Assembly: GCA_002104895.1 (NCBI GenBank)
Contig: MCFG01000008.1
Location: 65,001 to 125,000 of the forward strand
Length of the DNA stretch: 60,000 nucleotides
Direction: 5' to 3'
Origin: Anaeromyces robustus
Taxonomy: Eukaryota; Neocallimastigomycota; Neocallimastigomycetes; Neocallimastigales; Neocallimastigaceae
In this document: positions 1-12,510 of the stretch, piece after piece
Numbering within the stretch: the stretch's first letter is position 1
Layout: every line of letters starts with the position of its first letter
Notes under the pieces: model-generated
Database searches by the model: none
What the model was told of the DNA's origin: nothing
Seen by the model: only the letters and a program-made list of their open reading frames with translations
Translations under genes and position numbers: made by a program

Positions 1-202
1 ATGAGGCAATTATATATAATTTGATTTATTTATATATATTATAATATTTATTTATTTATTTTCATAGTCTATTTTATTAAATGTTAAATTTTTTTTTTTT
101 TTTTTGTATTAAAATATTATTATTATTATATTATATTATAATAATAATAATAATAATAGTAATAATCATATTAATAATCATAATTAAAAAAATACTTAAT
201 AT

Positions 203-318
203 TTGATAAATATTTGTATTTAAAATAATTAATAAATGTTTTTAAAACTATTTAGAACAATTGATAAATATTTGTATTTAAAATAATTAATAAATGTTTT
301 TAAAACTATCTAGAACAA
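203..318. repeat. 58-bp tandem duplication
   Basis: Two nearly identical head-to-tail copies start at 203 and 261, each beginning TTGATAAATATTTGTATTT and ending AGAACAA. Only about one base differs, so the duplication is recent. No coding role is visible. Confidence 0.85.
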
Positions 319-442
319 AATAGAAATAAACTTTATAAAATTTAAAACATTATTAAAATACATACATTATATTTTAATAATATTTTAAACCGTTTTTTTT
401 TTTTTTTTATGATATTTTTTTTATATAATGTATATTTAATCT

Positions 443-487
443 ATGTAACTTTTCAATTTTATCCATGGTAAAATTGAAAAGTTACAT
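443..487. repeat. Long perfect inverted repeat (hairpin)
   Basis: Two 19-bp arms, ATGTAACTTTTCAATTTTA at 443-461 and its exact reverse complement at 469-487, flank a 7-base centre that includes the palindrome CCATGG. Weaker pairing continues outward (TAATCT on the left, AGATTA on the right). It could be a small inverted-repeat element, a replication or recombination hairpin, or a structured RNA. Nothing nearby decides between these. Confidence 0.8.
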
Positions 488-1499
488 ATGGTTAGATTAT
501 GTGTGAATCTATTGAATAATGATCAAATCTGACTATTAAATAATAGCCATAATTTCATTTAATAATAACAAATAGTGAGACTGTATATACCAAAAGTAAA
601 ATATCTTAAAATATTTGCTAGATTTTGAGTTCTACTAAACAAAGTATCATTCCTTTCCGTTTTTTCCTATGTCATAATGATAAAATATTCTACTAACGAA
701 AAAAGAAAATAAAGTATCCTATACTTTTTCATTCCAACTTGTGTTAAAATGAAAATATTTTTCTTGATTAATATATTACTTACTCGTTTATTTATATTAT
801 CATCAAAACTTTTTACTAATTAATGTTAAAATCTATTAATTTTATTAGAATCATTAACTATGGTTGTATCTTTTTTTTTTTTAATTATTAATTATAATAA
901 TGTTTTTTTTTTTTTTTAAATAGATGATGTAAACATTATTTTTAAAAAAAAATAAAAAATATTATGTTCAATGATTCCATATTCGAAAGTTTATTGACTT
1001 CTTCTTAAACAATAAGAATAGTAATCATGGTAAAAAATAATAATAAAAAAAAAAAAAAAAAAAGAAATGCTACAAATTTCCCAGTTTTATCCATTTCTTT
1101 ATTAAATTTTATAATCATATCATATTTTTAAAAATCAGTTATAACCCAAAAAGCAAAATATAAATACTAAATTTCAAATTTTTAGGGTTTTTTTTTTCTT
1201 TTGAATATTTTTTCTATATAGCATTCTCTCTTCACCCTATTTTTCTTTTTTTTTTTTATAATAATTAATAGTCAATTTATATTACTATTTTATTGAATTT
1301 TTAGTTACTTAGAATATTATATTGAAAAAATATATGTTGATAAAATAAAAAATATGTAAAACAAGGAGATAAAAGGTAAAAAAAAAAAATTAAAAGAAAT
1401 TTATTATGGTTCAAAAGAGTGAATTGATCCTAAAAATATAAATCCTAAAATCCTAAAATAAATTGATCCTAAAAACTTAAAAAGAAAAAATTAAGGAAT

Positions 1500-2480
1500 G
1501 GAATTCATATTAATCTTCTAAGGTAGCTTGATAAATCTGAATTTCATAAAAAATAATAATAATAGAATAGTCCATAAATTCCAAAAAAATCTAAAGCGCT
1601 ACATATATATTGATTTCACAATTGTTTTTTTTTTTTTTTCTACTTTCTTCTTGGTAAAAGATTAACAACTTGAATTTCAAAAATTATAAACGTAAAATAT
1701 ATATATTTCTATATAAATATAAAGGTCTTCTATAGTTAACTTAGATATTCTAGCTGTTCCAATATTAACTAAAACTATCTTAACGATTAGGATTAAAAAA
1801 CGTAGTAAAATTTTTTAAAAAAATTCAAGTATTTTTTTTTTTTATAAATATTGCCGAGTCAATTTTTCTATAATATCATTAAATACTACAGGACATATTA
1901 AAATTCTACCAAGAGATATTATACCAATAGTAATATCAACCACAATAAATTCTAATAAACCAAAAACTTTAAAAAAAAAAAAAAAAAAAAAAAAATTCAA
2001 GAGTAAAAGAGAAGATAATTTAGAGATTTCCTAATATAATTTCTAATTGATTTATAATGATACTTTTTTTCTTTTTTTTTTTTTAATTTAAATTATAACT
2101 TTGGAATAATCATTAAAAAGTTTACTAATTCATTAGAAGTTAATAATATCTATATTTTAGGTTTATACATAATAGATATTAATAGTGTCTAATGTTTTTA
2201 GTTTACCCTTAGGAAGCTTAACAAAAAGAATTTCTAATTCTTTATACCAAGTATAAAAATATTTCATGGTAAGAATGTTATTGTCAAAGAATTATAATAA
2301 TATGTAAGCATCTAATTTGAGCAGTAGTAGCATAATTGGCAGGAAGAAGAAGAATATTCAATTTTTTAATAATGGGATATAATGAAACTTGTAGATAAAA
2401 AAAATAAAAATTAAATCAAACAATCCAATATAATTCCTATATTAATTAAAATTTGAATTGAACTTGATCTAATTTTTATT
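1500..2480 (-). other. Coding-like debris, family unknown
   Basis: Read on the minus strand, this stretch has several short open pieces with protein-like, non-repetitive composition. Examples are LPANYATTAQIRCLH near 2300-2350, YTWYKELEILFVKLPKG near 2215-2265, and a hydrophobic piece with VVDITIGIISLGRI near 1900-1960. They are unlike the A/T-run DNA around them. They do not form one frame and I do not recognise the family. An old mobile element or a dead host gene are both possible. Confidence 0.35.
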
Positions 2481-3140
2481 TTGAACCTAATAAAGGTCTA
2501 ATCCATCTTCTAAAAAAAGAAAAAAAAAAGGAAAAATTAATATTATTTTTGGGACTAATTTTTGAAAGATTTTTGGATAAAGCTTTTACTTTCTTTTTTA
2601 TTTTTTATTTTTTATTCCCTTTATCTTAATGAATACTTTTTTATTTCAAGAATTATATTAACCAATTTATAATAATATAATAAAAAATTAGCTCTTCTCT
2701 TAAAATACTTTATTTATATCAATTCATAATTTAACAAATAGTAAAGAAATATTAATGATTCCTGATTTAAAAAAAAAAATTAATTTTTTAAAAGTAATAC
2801 ACATATAAAGATTTATTAAAAAGTCATTTTAAAAGAAAAGAGTGTTTTTTTAACTTAATTATTCGTAAATTTAATGATAAAATATTCGTAAACTTAATAA
2901 TAAATTATTCTTGAAGGAAAAGGAATCCCTAGACCAAATATAATAATTTATCTTAAATTAAGAATAAATTTATTAACATGTTAAAAGATAGGATCATGCT
3001 TTATAACATTAACAATTATGATTATTATGATAGTTCCAAATAATATTATATATATATAATTTTAACAACATTATTATTATAAATAAATAAATAAAAATTT
3101 AGATTCAGTTAATGATAATATATAGTATTGGAAAGAAAAA

Positions 3141-3202
3141 AATAATTCAAATATTGATAATATTGAAGTAAAATAATTCAAATATTGATAATATTGGAGA
3201 AA
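3141..3202. repeat. 31-bp tandem duplication next to the LINE
   Basis: AATAATTCAAATATTGATAA occurs at 3141 and again at 3172, giving a 31-bp period and about two copies. It lies just beyond the 3' side of the minus-strand LINE, so it could be a short tail repeat of the element or flanking DNA. Confidence 0.7.
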
Positions 3203-3865
3203 AAGAGTATATTGGAATGGAATATACCTACAAAATATTGTAGTAGTGCTGATTACTGATTATTACTACTATAAAGTTAAATTTATTCAGAATGATATAA
3301 ATGAGAAAAGAATAATAAGATTTTTAAAGGTATCAAATGTATTATCCATTTGATACTTAGATTAATATGAGGGTATTCATAACCCAACATAATAATATGT
3401 TTAGAATCACAAAATTTATATTTATCATAGTTTTTACCTTTAATTCTTTGTTTTTTTTTTAGCGAGATCATTCCAGTAGCAATTTTTAATTTCTCTGTAT
3501 TCACTAACTGACCCATTTTTGAGTCTATCCACTAATGCACTAGATTTAACCGCCCAAGAAGAGAATCTATTAATTATTTTATAGTGTAAAATAAGATCTT
3601 TAATAATACAATATAAAAATTTCCATTTTTTTGAAACACTTAACCTGTCTAGCAGCACAAACTCCTGCGATAGAAGGTATCTGAAGGTCTCTCGAGAGAG
3701 AGCATAGGTACTCATAGTAGGGTTTCGAACATAGCTATACTTTTTATCCAAGGAGATATCATCTCTCTATATTCTTACGTAATGATTTTTTTGCTATTGA
3801 AAGAGTCGATACACCAAAATATATCAATATTAATAAGTGTTTGAATTTTCTTTGTATTGGATTAA

Positions 3866-5623
3866 TTAGAGCCAATAAGAGGTAAGAGGAGCATAGTATA
3901 GAGGTTTACTAATGACGTAAGATTGTAAAACTTTCTTTTTAAAGGCTAAAGGAATGCTAGGGTTCATAAAAAAGTTAGAAAGAGAATATAAAGATTTATT
4001 TGTACAATTGTACATTTTATCAATAATAGGTTTTAAAGATAAATCATTAGGAAAAGGAATACCAAGATAGGTGTAACAGGAGACTTTAGGAATTGCATGC
4101 ATATTAAGATAGAAGGTAGGTTCTAAATAATCAGGAGGTTCTGTAAAAGACATAGGTTTGATTACCATAGTACCACATTTTTGAATACCAAAAGACATTT
4201 CATTTAAATCAGCCCATTTTAAAACTCTTTTTAAAATTTTTTGTAATCTTTTTTCAGAAGGGGCTATAAGGACGATGTCATCAGCAAATAAACCACCACA
4301 GCAGTGTTTATTGCCAATTTTAACACCGAGATTTTCACAATTATTTAAAATATCATTAATAAAAAGATTAAAAAGAATAGGTGAAAGAGGACAGCCTTGT
4401 CTAACCCCTCTATTTATTGGAAATTCATCGGATAACATATCAAGAAAACGAGCACGAGCTTTAGAAGATAAATACAAGTTAGAAAGGAAGTCAAAGCTTT
4501 TTCCTCGAATACCAAGATGAAATAATTTCGTCAGAATATTGAAAATGGGTACCGAATCGTAAGCTTTTTTAATATCAAGAAAAGCAACGTAAGTAAATTT
4601 ACCAGCAAGGGATCTTCTTTGACAAATTTCAAAAATAGAGATGTATAGACTGATACATTCCTCATGATTACGAAAACCAAATTGTTCAGGCCTAATAAAA
4701 TTGTGGGTAAGAGCATAACTTGTAATACGATCAGTCACAATTTTGGAAATAATTTTGAGCCAGACATTAATTAAGGAGATGCCACGGTAATTGTTACAGT
4801 CAGTTGGATCACCTTTTTTGTATATAGAGACTATAGAGGCAGAGTTCCAATTATTGGGGAAAGAGCCATTCCAGATTTTGTTAAAGATAATTTCAAGACA
4901 TTTAGAAGGGCTAGAATATTTTTCTTCTAATTTGGGATCGCTAAAGAATGCTTTGTAAAATTCGATGGGAATACCGTCAGGACCCGGGGCTTTATTTTTC
5001 TTCATAGAAATTTCCGTTTTACGAATTTCAGAGGGAGATATAGGGTCATTGATATCCCAGACATTTTCCTTAAAGTCGAAATTTCTAAGAGCATTCTCCC
5101 AATGTTTTTTATTGAGGCTGTGTCCAGAGACATCGGAAGCAAGATCTTTATAATGTTCAGCCCAACGAGAGATTTGTTCTCTTGGAGAGACAATATCATT
5201 ACCAAATTTAGATTTGATAACATGAGAAGGTGTTTTAGAATAAGATGGTTTAGCTAGTTTCTTAAGATCACGCCAACCAAGTCTATACTCTTTTTTAAGA
5301 AAGTGGTTGCCAATAGAGATTATATTAGCTTTATAACGAGCAGCGCGAATCTTACTTTTGATTTTCTTGATTCTATTACAAAAGTTATTAAATTTATTAA
5401 ATTGATTAAGATAAGAGTCGATATTGGAACAATTAGATAAGGGTTTAATACTCTTATAATAAAATAAAGGAATGCTATAGGGTTCATAAAAAAAGTTAGT
5501 AAGAGAATATAAAGATTTATTTGTACAATTGTACATTTTATCAATAATAGATTTTAAAGATAAATCATTAGAAAAAAAAAGGAATACCAAGATAAGTGTA
5601 ACAGGAGACTTTAGGAATTGCAC
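3866..5623 (-). pseudogene. LINE reverse transcriptase ORF fragment
   Basis: The 585-codon open frame includes the LINE reverse transcriptase. Seen in order from the nominal start are the entry motif KNKAPGPDGIPIEFYK (about 210-224), NYRGISLINVWLKI (about 278-291), the first catalytic Asp in AFLDIKKAYD (about 347-356), RGVRQGCPLSP (about 405-415), and the active-site FADD (about 446-449). The active-site residues are present, so the polymerase core was lost recently if at all. The N-terminal 50 or so residues are not a native start: they are a displaced copy of the ORF's own C-terminal segment. The frame stops soon after LYYAPL, and the usual C-terminal region continues in other frames. This is a dead or partial copy of a LINE family likely present elsewhere in the genome. 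Confidence 0.85.
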
Positions 5624-5642
5624 ATATTAAGATAGAAGATAG
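5465..5642 (-). repeat. Displaced duplicate of an internal LINE segment
   Basis: Bases 5465-5642 match about 3951-4120 in the same orientation with few differences. Both encode NDLSLKxIIDKMYNCTNKSL. On the minus strand the duplicate sits ahead of the reverse transcriptase, although its normal place is after it. This implies two adjacent partial copies, or a template jump during insertion. Confidence 0.85.
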
Positions 5643-5797
5643 ATAAATTAAAGATAAAATATAATATATAATATAAAAAAATAAAACTAAACAAAAAATA
5701 TTATATAATATATATATAATATATATTATATACTACTACAGTCACACACAAAATGATTTGTAATAATAATTTTTTTTTATTTTATTATATTTATTAC

Positions 5798-5828
<31 letters not shown>

Positions 5829-6333
5829 TTATTTTTTTTTTTTTTTTGATGTAATAATAGAAAAAAGATGAATTTTTTTTTTTCCTTTATTTTATTATAA
5901 TTAATTATATTATAATTTTTTTTATAATATATATACATTTATATTTCCTTTATATTTTATTTTCTTATTATCGCATGGCTTAATTGAATTAAATATTTTT
6001 TTTTTTTGTTTGATTTCTAAAATATTTAATTGTATTAAATGCTTATTTTTTCTTTTTTCTTTTTTTATATTTTCTTTATAAAAAAAATTATTTTTTCTTA
6101 TTAATTTTTTATTTCTTTTATTTTTTAATTTTTTAATTTTTTTTTTTTTCATATTAATATGCTCATGCAATATAAAATTAATTTTTCTTTTCAATTTTTT
6201 TTTTTTCCTTTCAATTTTTGTTTTTTTTTTAAAAAATATTTTAAAATAATGATTATTTATATTATATTATTTTATACAATAATATATCATAATATACATA
6301 AACCATTATTGTCTTCTTCATTTAACTTATTTT

Positions 6334-6366
<33 letters not shown>

Positions 6367-7320
6367 TTGTTTGTTTGATTGTTTTTTTTTTTTTTTCTTA
6401 ATTAATAAATATATATATATATATATTATTAATACATTAAAATAAATTATTGAATAATTTATAACAATATTATATTATAATATAATTAATTGTTATATCC
6501 ATAAAAAATGATAAAATGATAAATGATAAATAAGTAATAAATAAAGAAAAAAAAATAATAATAAAATATTATTGATTTTTATCTTTATATTTATTACTTA
6601 TTAATTATTCTTTACCATAATTTCTTTTTTTTTTTTTAAAAAAAAAAAAAGAAAAAAATAACGTATGATAAAAAAACATAATATATATTAAAAATCTTCT
6701 AATTAAAAGTTATATGTAGTATATGTAGTATATATACTAAATATAAATTCTAATTAAAAAATTTTATAAATAAATATACTATGTTGATTTTTTTATAATT
6801 ATTGCTATTATTAATTTTTTTTTTTTTCATTATTATATTAATTGCTATTATTATATATATACTATTATTATATATATACTATTATTATATATATATATTA
6901 TTATTATTATATATATATATACTATTTTTATAATAATTTATTATTTATTATTACTTTAATGTTATTGTTATTCTATTTAAAGAAAAAATATAAATAATAA
7001 AAGAATTTTTATTTTAAATAATTAAATTAAAAAAAAAAAAAAATAGAAAAAAAGTTTAAAAACATACAATATTATAAAATAAAATAAAATATAATAATTA
7101 TAATTATAATAAATGTAACAAAAAAAAGAAGATATTACATTATATTTTATTATATTTTATTATTATTTTATTGTACTTTTTTTTTTTTTTTGTTTTATAT
7201 ATATATATAAACAAAAAAAAAAAGAAATAATCTATAATATTTTTTTTTTTTTGCTTTTTTTTTTTTTTGCTTTTTTTTTTTTTGCTTTTTTTTTTTTTAT
7301 TTTTTTCAATTAATAAATTA
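5643..7320. other. Intergenic, low complexity
   Basis: No gene is seen. It contains TTA runs near 5800-5827, a Lys-rich nominal frame at 5922-6194 made of A/T runs, a pure GTT tract at about 6334-6364, TA tracts near 6410 and 6850-6920, and T-runs broken by GC near 7240-7300. Confidence 0.6.
7237..7300. repeat. T-run/GC short tandem repeat
   Basis: Runs of about 11-14 T separated by GC occur about three times with a period near 15-16 bp. The tract lies about 20-80 bases past the stop codon of the minus-strand ankyrin gene, so its transcript would carry A-runs broken by GC in the 3' UTR. Confidence 0.75.
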
Positions 7321-9078
7321 TTAATAAATTAATTGTAAAACCTTAATTTGATTTACCTCATTTAATGGTATTTTAGGAGTCTTTAATAAAATATTCATCA
7401 TTTCACATCCTTTAGAATTAGCTATATCAAGTGGTGACTTACCATAACAATTTTTATAATTTGGATTAGCTCCTACTGCCATTAAAAATTTTATAGTTTC
7501 AATATCATATTGAAGTACGGCATAGGTTAAGAGACTATTTCCATTAACATCTGTTTTATTAATATTTAATGATGTATATAATGAGGCTAGCATATACCTA
7601 AATATTTCTACTCGATTTAATCTATAGGAAAGAATTAATGGAGTATTACCATCTTTATCCATTATATCGAAACTTATATAATGTTTTTTTGCATATTTAA
7701 TTAATAAAAAGGCAATATAAACACTATTCTTTTTAATGGCCTTAATTATTGGATAATTACCATTTGCATCTTCTTTATTCATTGGAGCATTTTGTTGTAA
7801 TAAACAACGAATAAATTCTATACTATTTGGTTTATCCATAGCCATAGATATAAATAAATGACTATTATTATTAATATGAATATTAGCACCTTGATTTACT
7901 AAATATTTAAATATAGTAAAATTACTAAGATTAAAAGCATTAATCACTGGATATTCTCCACTTATATCTTTTTCATTAATATTTATACTTGATTGGAATT
8001 GTTTATCCTCCATAATATATTTGACCATCCATAAATCATCATTTTTTATAGCTGTATTAATTAAATAATTTAAATGCTGAGGATTGAATTTTCCTTTACT
8101 TTCATTTTCATTTTCATCTTCGTTTTCATCTTCATCATCATCATCTTCTTCTTCTTCATTTGCATTCTTTAATGAAGAATGAATAAGTAATTTTATTATT
8201 TCTTTATTATTTTGATTTTTAGCTTCAAGTAAAATCTTTTTAAAGTTGATACTTCTAAAGCTAAATAAATCAAAATTTAAAATAGTTTGAACAAATTTTA
8301 CATCATTAGAACGAACAGCGTTTTCTAATAAATAATAATCATTAATAGGATGATATATTAAAAATTCATCATTAGGGTCATGATCAAATAAAATTTTTAA
8401 GGCAGAATAATTTTTGAGTTGTATAGCTTCTTCATACATTTCATCTTCTACGATAAGTTGACTTCTGCCTTCAATTAATATTTCTTCTAAATCTTCTTCA
8501 GATAAAGCTTCTCCGTTTTGGTAATATTCAAGAAAATTTAATACTATATTTTGATATACATGGTCAGAAATAGTTTTTAAAATTTTATTACTACGGATAT
8601 TATTGTCTCTTATTAAATCATAAATTAAATTTGGTGGTAAGTTCTCTATATCATAACCATGATTTAAAATATAATTTAAATTTCTAATATTTAATAAATT
8701 ATTATTTTCTTTATTATTTAAATATTGAATAATATCAAAGTCTTGAGTTAATAAATAATTCATGCTAGTATTATGTTCTTGAAGTAAATTTGCAATTTCA
8801 AAATTATTATTTTGAATTGCTTGAAGAATAGGATTTTTCTTCAGATTTTTATCATTGATATAATAATTTAAATTTTTATAGTTAAATTGATTTAAAATAA
8901 AATTTATAATATCGAAAGAAGCATTATTTTCAATTGAATAAATTAATAAATCAAATTGTTCATTATTAATTTTCTTTAAATTGAATTTATTCTTCTTAAC
9001 ATAATTTTTAAATTCATTTAAATCATTTTTTTTAATTATATCTAATACTTGATTATTTTCTTTTTCAATAACGGTCAT
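7321..9078 (-). CDS. Ankyrin-repeat protein
   Basis: A single exon encodes 585 residues from the ATG at 9078. Ankyrin repeats are clearest in the C-terminal half: units of about 33-37 residues with GxYPxxxA, GNTPLILS, GNSLLTYA and GKSPLDIA cores, each followed by a helix such as FKYLVNQGANI or IKFLMAVGANPNY. The N-terminal half has weaker, divergent repeats. An acidic run of Glu/Asp/Asn lies at about residues 306-327 and splits the two halves. There is no signal peptide, transmembrane segment or extra catalytic domain, so a cytosolic binding scaffold is the best guess. Large ankyrin families are known in early-diverging fungi, and the partner cannot be named. The ATG is followed by an open frame with no upstream in-frame coding, so the start is plausible. 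Confidence 0.85.
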   Translation of the reverse strand: MTVIEKENNQVLDIIKKNDLNEFKNYVKKNKFNLKKINNEQFDLLIYSIENNASFDIINFILNQFNYKNLNYYINDKNLKKNPILQAIQNNNFEIANLLQEHNTSMNYLLTQDFDIIQYLNNKENNNLLNIRNLNYILNHGYDIENLPPNLIYDLIRDNNIRSNKILKTISDHVYQNIVLNFLEYYQNGEALSEEDLEEILIEGRSQLIVEDEMYEEAIQLKNYSALKILFDHDPNDEFLIYHPINDYYLLENAVRSNDVKFVQTILNFDLFSFRSINFKKILLEAKNQNNKEIIKLLIHSSLKNANEEEEDDDDEDENEDENENESKGKFNPQHLNYLINTAIKNDDLWMVKYIMEDKQFQSSININEKDISGEYPVINAFNLSNFTIFKYLVNQGANIHINNNSHLFISMAMDKPNSIEFIRCLLQQNAPMNKEDANGNYPIIKAIKKNSVYIAFLLIKYAKKHYISFDIMDKDGNTPLILSYRLNRVEIFRYMLASLYTSLNINKTDVNGNSLLTYAVLQYDIETIKFLMAVGANPNYKNCYGKSPLDIANSKGCEMMNILLKTPKIPLNEVNQIKVLQLIY

Positions 9079-9910
9079 TTTATATATATTTCACTTTATT
9101 ATTTTATTATTATTATTATTATTTTTTGAATAAATAATAATTATGATAAAAAAAGAGCTTTTAAATTAAAAATAGTAATTTTTTTTCCTTTTTCCTTTTT
9201 CTTTTTCCCTTTTTTTCTTTTTTCTAATTTTTTTTTTTCTATTTTTTCGTTAATCTCAATTTTCTTCTTTACCTAAAAAGAAAAGATATAAAAGCAAATT
9301 ATTAAATATATTATTCTTTAATTTTTTTCTTTTTTTTTGGATTAACTGTTACTTTTGGTTTTATTTTTTATTTATATTTTTTTTTTCTTTTATTATTTGA
9401 TTTATATTTTTCTTTAATTTTAATTTTACTTATTATTAATTCTTTTTTTTTTTTCTTCTTAATTATATTATAAATAATTGAGAAAAAGAAAGAAAAAAAA
9501 ATTAAAGAGAAACTATAATGGAAAATTGTACAATATATATTTTTAATTGTTTTTTTTTTTTTTTAATAAAAAATTAAAAAATAATATTTCATATTAATAT
9601 TGTATTTTTTTTTGAATAAAGTTTATAAATTAATAAAAAATAACAAAAATAATAATACATAAATAAACGGTTCTTTTCCTTATTTTTTAATTTTTAAATA
9701 AATAATAATATAATACAATTAATATTATTAATATATAATAAATTAATAGATCTTATATATAATCAATATATTATTATTAATATATTGCTTATTTAAATTA
9801 AAAAATATTTAAACATCTTCAATGATTATTATTATTAATTAAATAGTAAATTAAAGTTTAATTTAAAAAAAGTTTACACAAATATGTGTTATATTTAATA
9901 AAAAAAAACA

Positions 9911-10044
<134 letters not shown>

Positions 10045-11398
10045 TAATAAAAAACTTGATAAATAATATTTAATAAAATTTTAGAAAGATATGACATATG
10101 TAATAACAATTTATAAGATTTAATGACATAAATTAATAAAATAATACAAAACAAAATACTAATAGTATGCAATATGAAATTACAAATTTTGGTATTGATG
10201 AAAATTATAATTCTTATTAAAATTGTTTAATATAGTATAATAAAAAAAATATATATATTTATATATTTTATATATGTCATTTAAATATTTTCATATTTAT
10301 ATAAATTCTATATAAATTCTATAAAAATTTTATAAAAATGTTTATTTATATATATATATATATATATATAGAAATTTTATTAAAATTTATTATGTATTAA
10401 AATCCTTTTTTTATTATTATTAAATATAGAAATAAATAAATAAATAAATAAATACATAAATAAACAAATAAATAAATAAACAAATAAATAAATAAATAAA
10501 TACATAAATAAATAATAAAAATTAATATATCTAGATTTAATAATTAATTTTTAATAAAACTGATTGTATTGAAACATTTTAATTCATATATTTCAATATA
10601 AAATTTATATAATGTTTAATTATATTTTATTATATTTATTAATTAAATAAAAGTAAAAAAATAATTAAAACCAGTATGAGAAAATAAGAAACAGCCATGA
10701 ATGTCTTAATATTTAATAAATATTTAATAAATAAATGTTTTTTTTTTAATATATTAATGTTTAAAAACATTTTTTTTAATTAAAAAAAAAAAAAAAAAAA
10801 AAAAAAGGAAGGAAAGGAAATAATTAATAATAAAACACAATGATAAAATTTATTTTATAATAAAATATTTTTAATAATAATAAAATATTAAAATATGTAA
10901 TTAAACATTTTTTTTTATTTTTTTTTTTTATAATATTAAAAAAATGTTATTTAATGAGTTTTAGGTTTTTTTAATTAAATTAATATTATCCAACCTATAA
11001 ATTAATAATAAATAAAGTTTTAATTAATTAATAAATTGTGTAACATACATAATTTTAAAATTATTAATTAATAAAATTAATTATAACATTTATAAAATAT
11101 TTCAATTTAATTATTTAAAATCTATATAGCATTTATAGCATTTTTAAAATATTTTTCATAAAAATAATATAAAATGATTCATAAATTTGAAGTTTTTTTA
11201 CATATACATCATAATCAAACATTATTAAATAGATATTATTATATAAAATTGAATTGAATTGATATTGTTTGATTATAATTAAATGACTTTTTTTTATAGA
11301 GTTTTTTTTTTTTTTTAAAAAAAAGCTTAACAACTTATTTTATTTTATTTTTTATTTTATTTTATGTTGTTTCAGTCATAAAATTAAAAATAAGATAA

Positions 11399-11441
11399 AT
11401 TTCATATAATATATAAATGAAATTTATATATTATATGAAAT
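11399..11441. repeat. Perfect 20-bp hairpin
   Basis: Arm ATTTCATATAATATATAAAT at 11399-11418 is followed by the 3-base loop GAA and the exact reverse complement at 11422-11441. Part of the arm is repeated directly just after it (about 11443-11460). Confidence 0.85.
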
Positions 11442-12510
11442 AAGATAAATTTCATATAATAATATAATATATATAATATATATTATATATTAAAATTACT
11501 AAAATCTTATTAGAATAAAAGATAAAACATAACAATATATATATATAAATATATAAATATATAAATATATAAATAATTCTACTTATACTAATATTAAAAT
11601 AATATTATTTATTATTTTATTATTTTTTTTTATTATTATTTATTATTTCTTTATTATATATATATAATAAAGAATTATATATATATAAGTATTTTTTTTT
11701 TTTTTTTTACATAAATTTATATATATATTTTTTTATTTGTAAAGTTTTAATACGGATTCATTCTATAAATATAAAATTATAAATTATAAATTATACTTTA
11801 TATTTTATTATTATTATTATTATTTCTTTTTTTTTTTTTTATTTTTTTTTAAAAAAATTATAGATTATAGATTTAGATTATATTAAATAAAAATTATTAT
11901 TAATTATTATTTTATAATTTTTTTTTTTTTTTTCGTTTTTATGGTTTTGGTTTTGATTCTTGTTCGTTTTACGTTTTACGTTTTACGTTTTTACTTTTTT
12001 TTTTATATATATATAATATATTTTGTTATTCATTTCATTTGCTTTCTTTTTTTTTTTTTTTTTTTTTTTTTTGTATGTGTGTATATGTATATTGTGTGTA
12101 TAGATAAAAAAAAAAAAAACAAATTTTTTTTTTTTTTTACATATAAATATAGTATCAAATAAATAGCTTTGTTATCTTTTTTTTTTTTTTAACGCTTATT
12201 TATAATTTATATTAATATTAATATTATTATTATTTACTTAAAATATCTTCCTTTTTTTTTTTTTTTCTTCCTTATTTTTACTAAATATTATATAAATTTT
12301 TATAAAATATTTAGTAAAAATTGTATATATTAATATTATATTATATTATATGGTATTATATTGAAAATGAAGATATATATATTGATTTTTGTATTTAGGT
12401 TTGTTAATGAACGTTGGGAATAGATTAAAAAAAAAAAAAAAAAATTCTATAATTTTTTTTTTTTTATCTTATCTTATTTCATTTCATTTTTCATTTTTCA
12501 TTTTTCATTT

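Larger units (their letters stand above)
1..3282. other. AT-rich gene-poor region
   Basis: No continuous gene is visible. The stretch is mostly poly-A and poly-T runs and short tandem duplications. It holds a 58-bp direct duplication near the left edge, a strong hairpin at 443-487, scattered coding-like debris around 1500-2480 on the minus strand, and a 31-bp duplication just before the LINE. No RNA gene was recognised. Confidence 0.6.
3283..5642 (-). mobile_element. LINE (non-LTR retrotransposon), truncated and damaged
   Basis: The minus strand carries the 3' part of a LINE: a linker, a reverse transcriptase domain and a C-terminal region. There is no endonuclease domain on the 5' side, so the copy is 5'-truncated. 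The 3' coding part has drifted into other frames: pieces of the C-terminal region are open at 3440-3751 and 3283-3516 instead of continuing from 3866. Base composition is clearly richer in G and C than the flanks, as expected for an inserted element. About 180 bp at the right end duplicates an internal 3' segment of the same element (see the repeat entry). Element ends and target-site duplications could not be fixed. Confidence 0.85.

Noticed and set aside
5922-6401. Lys-rich and Phe/Val-rich small frames
   Set aside because: Made of A/T runs and a GTT microsatellite. No conserved segment.
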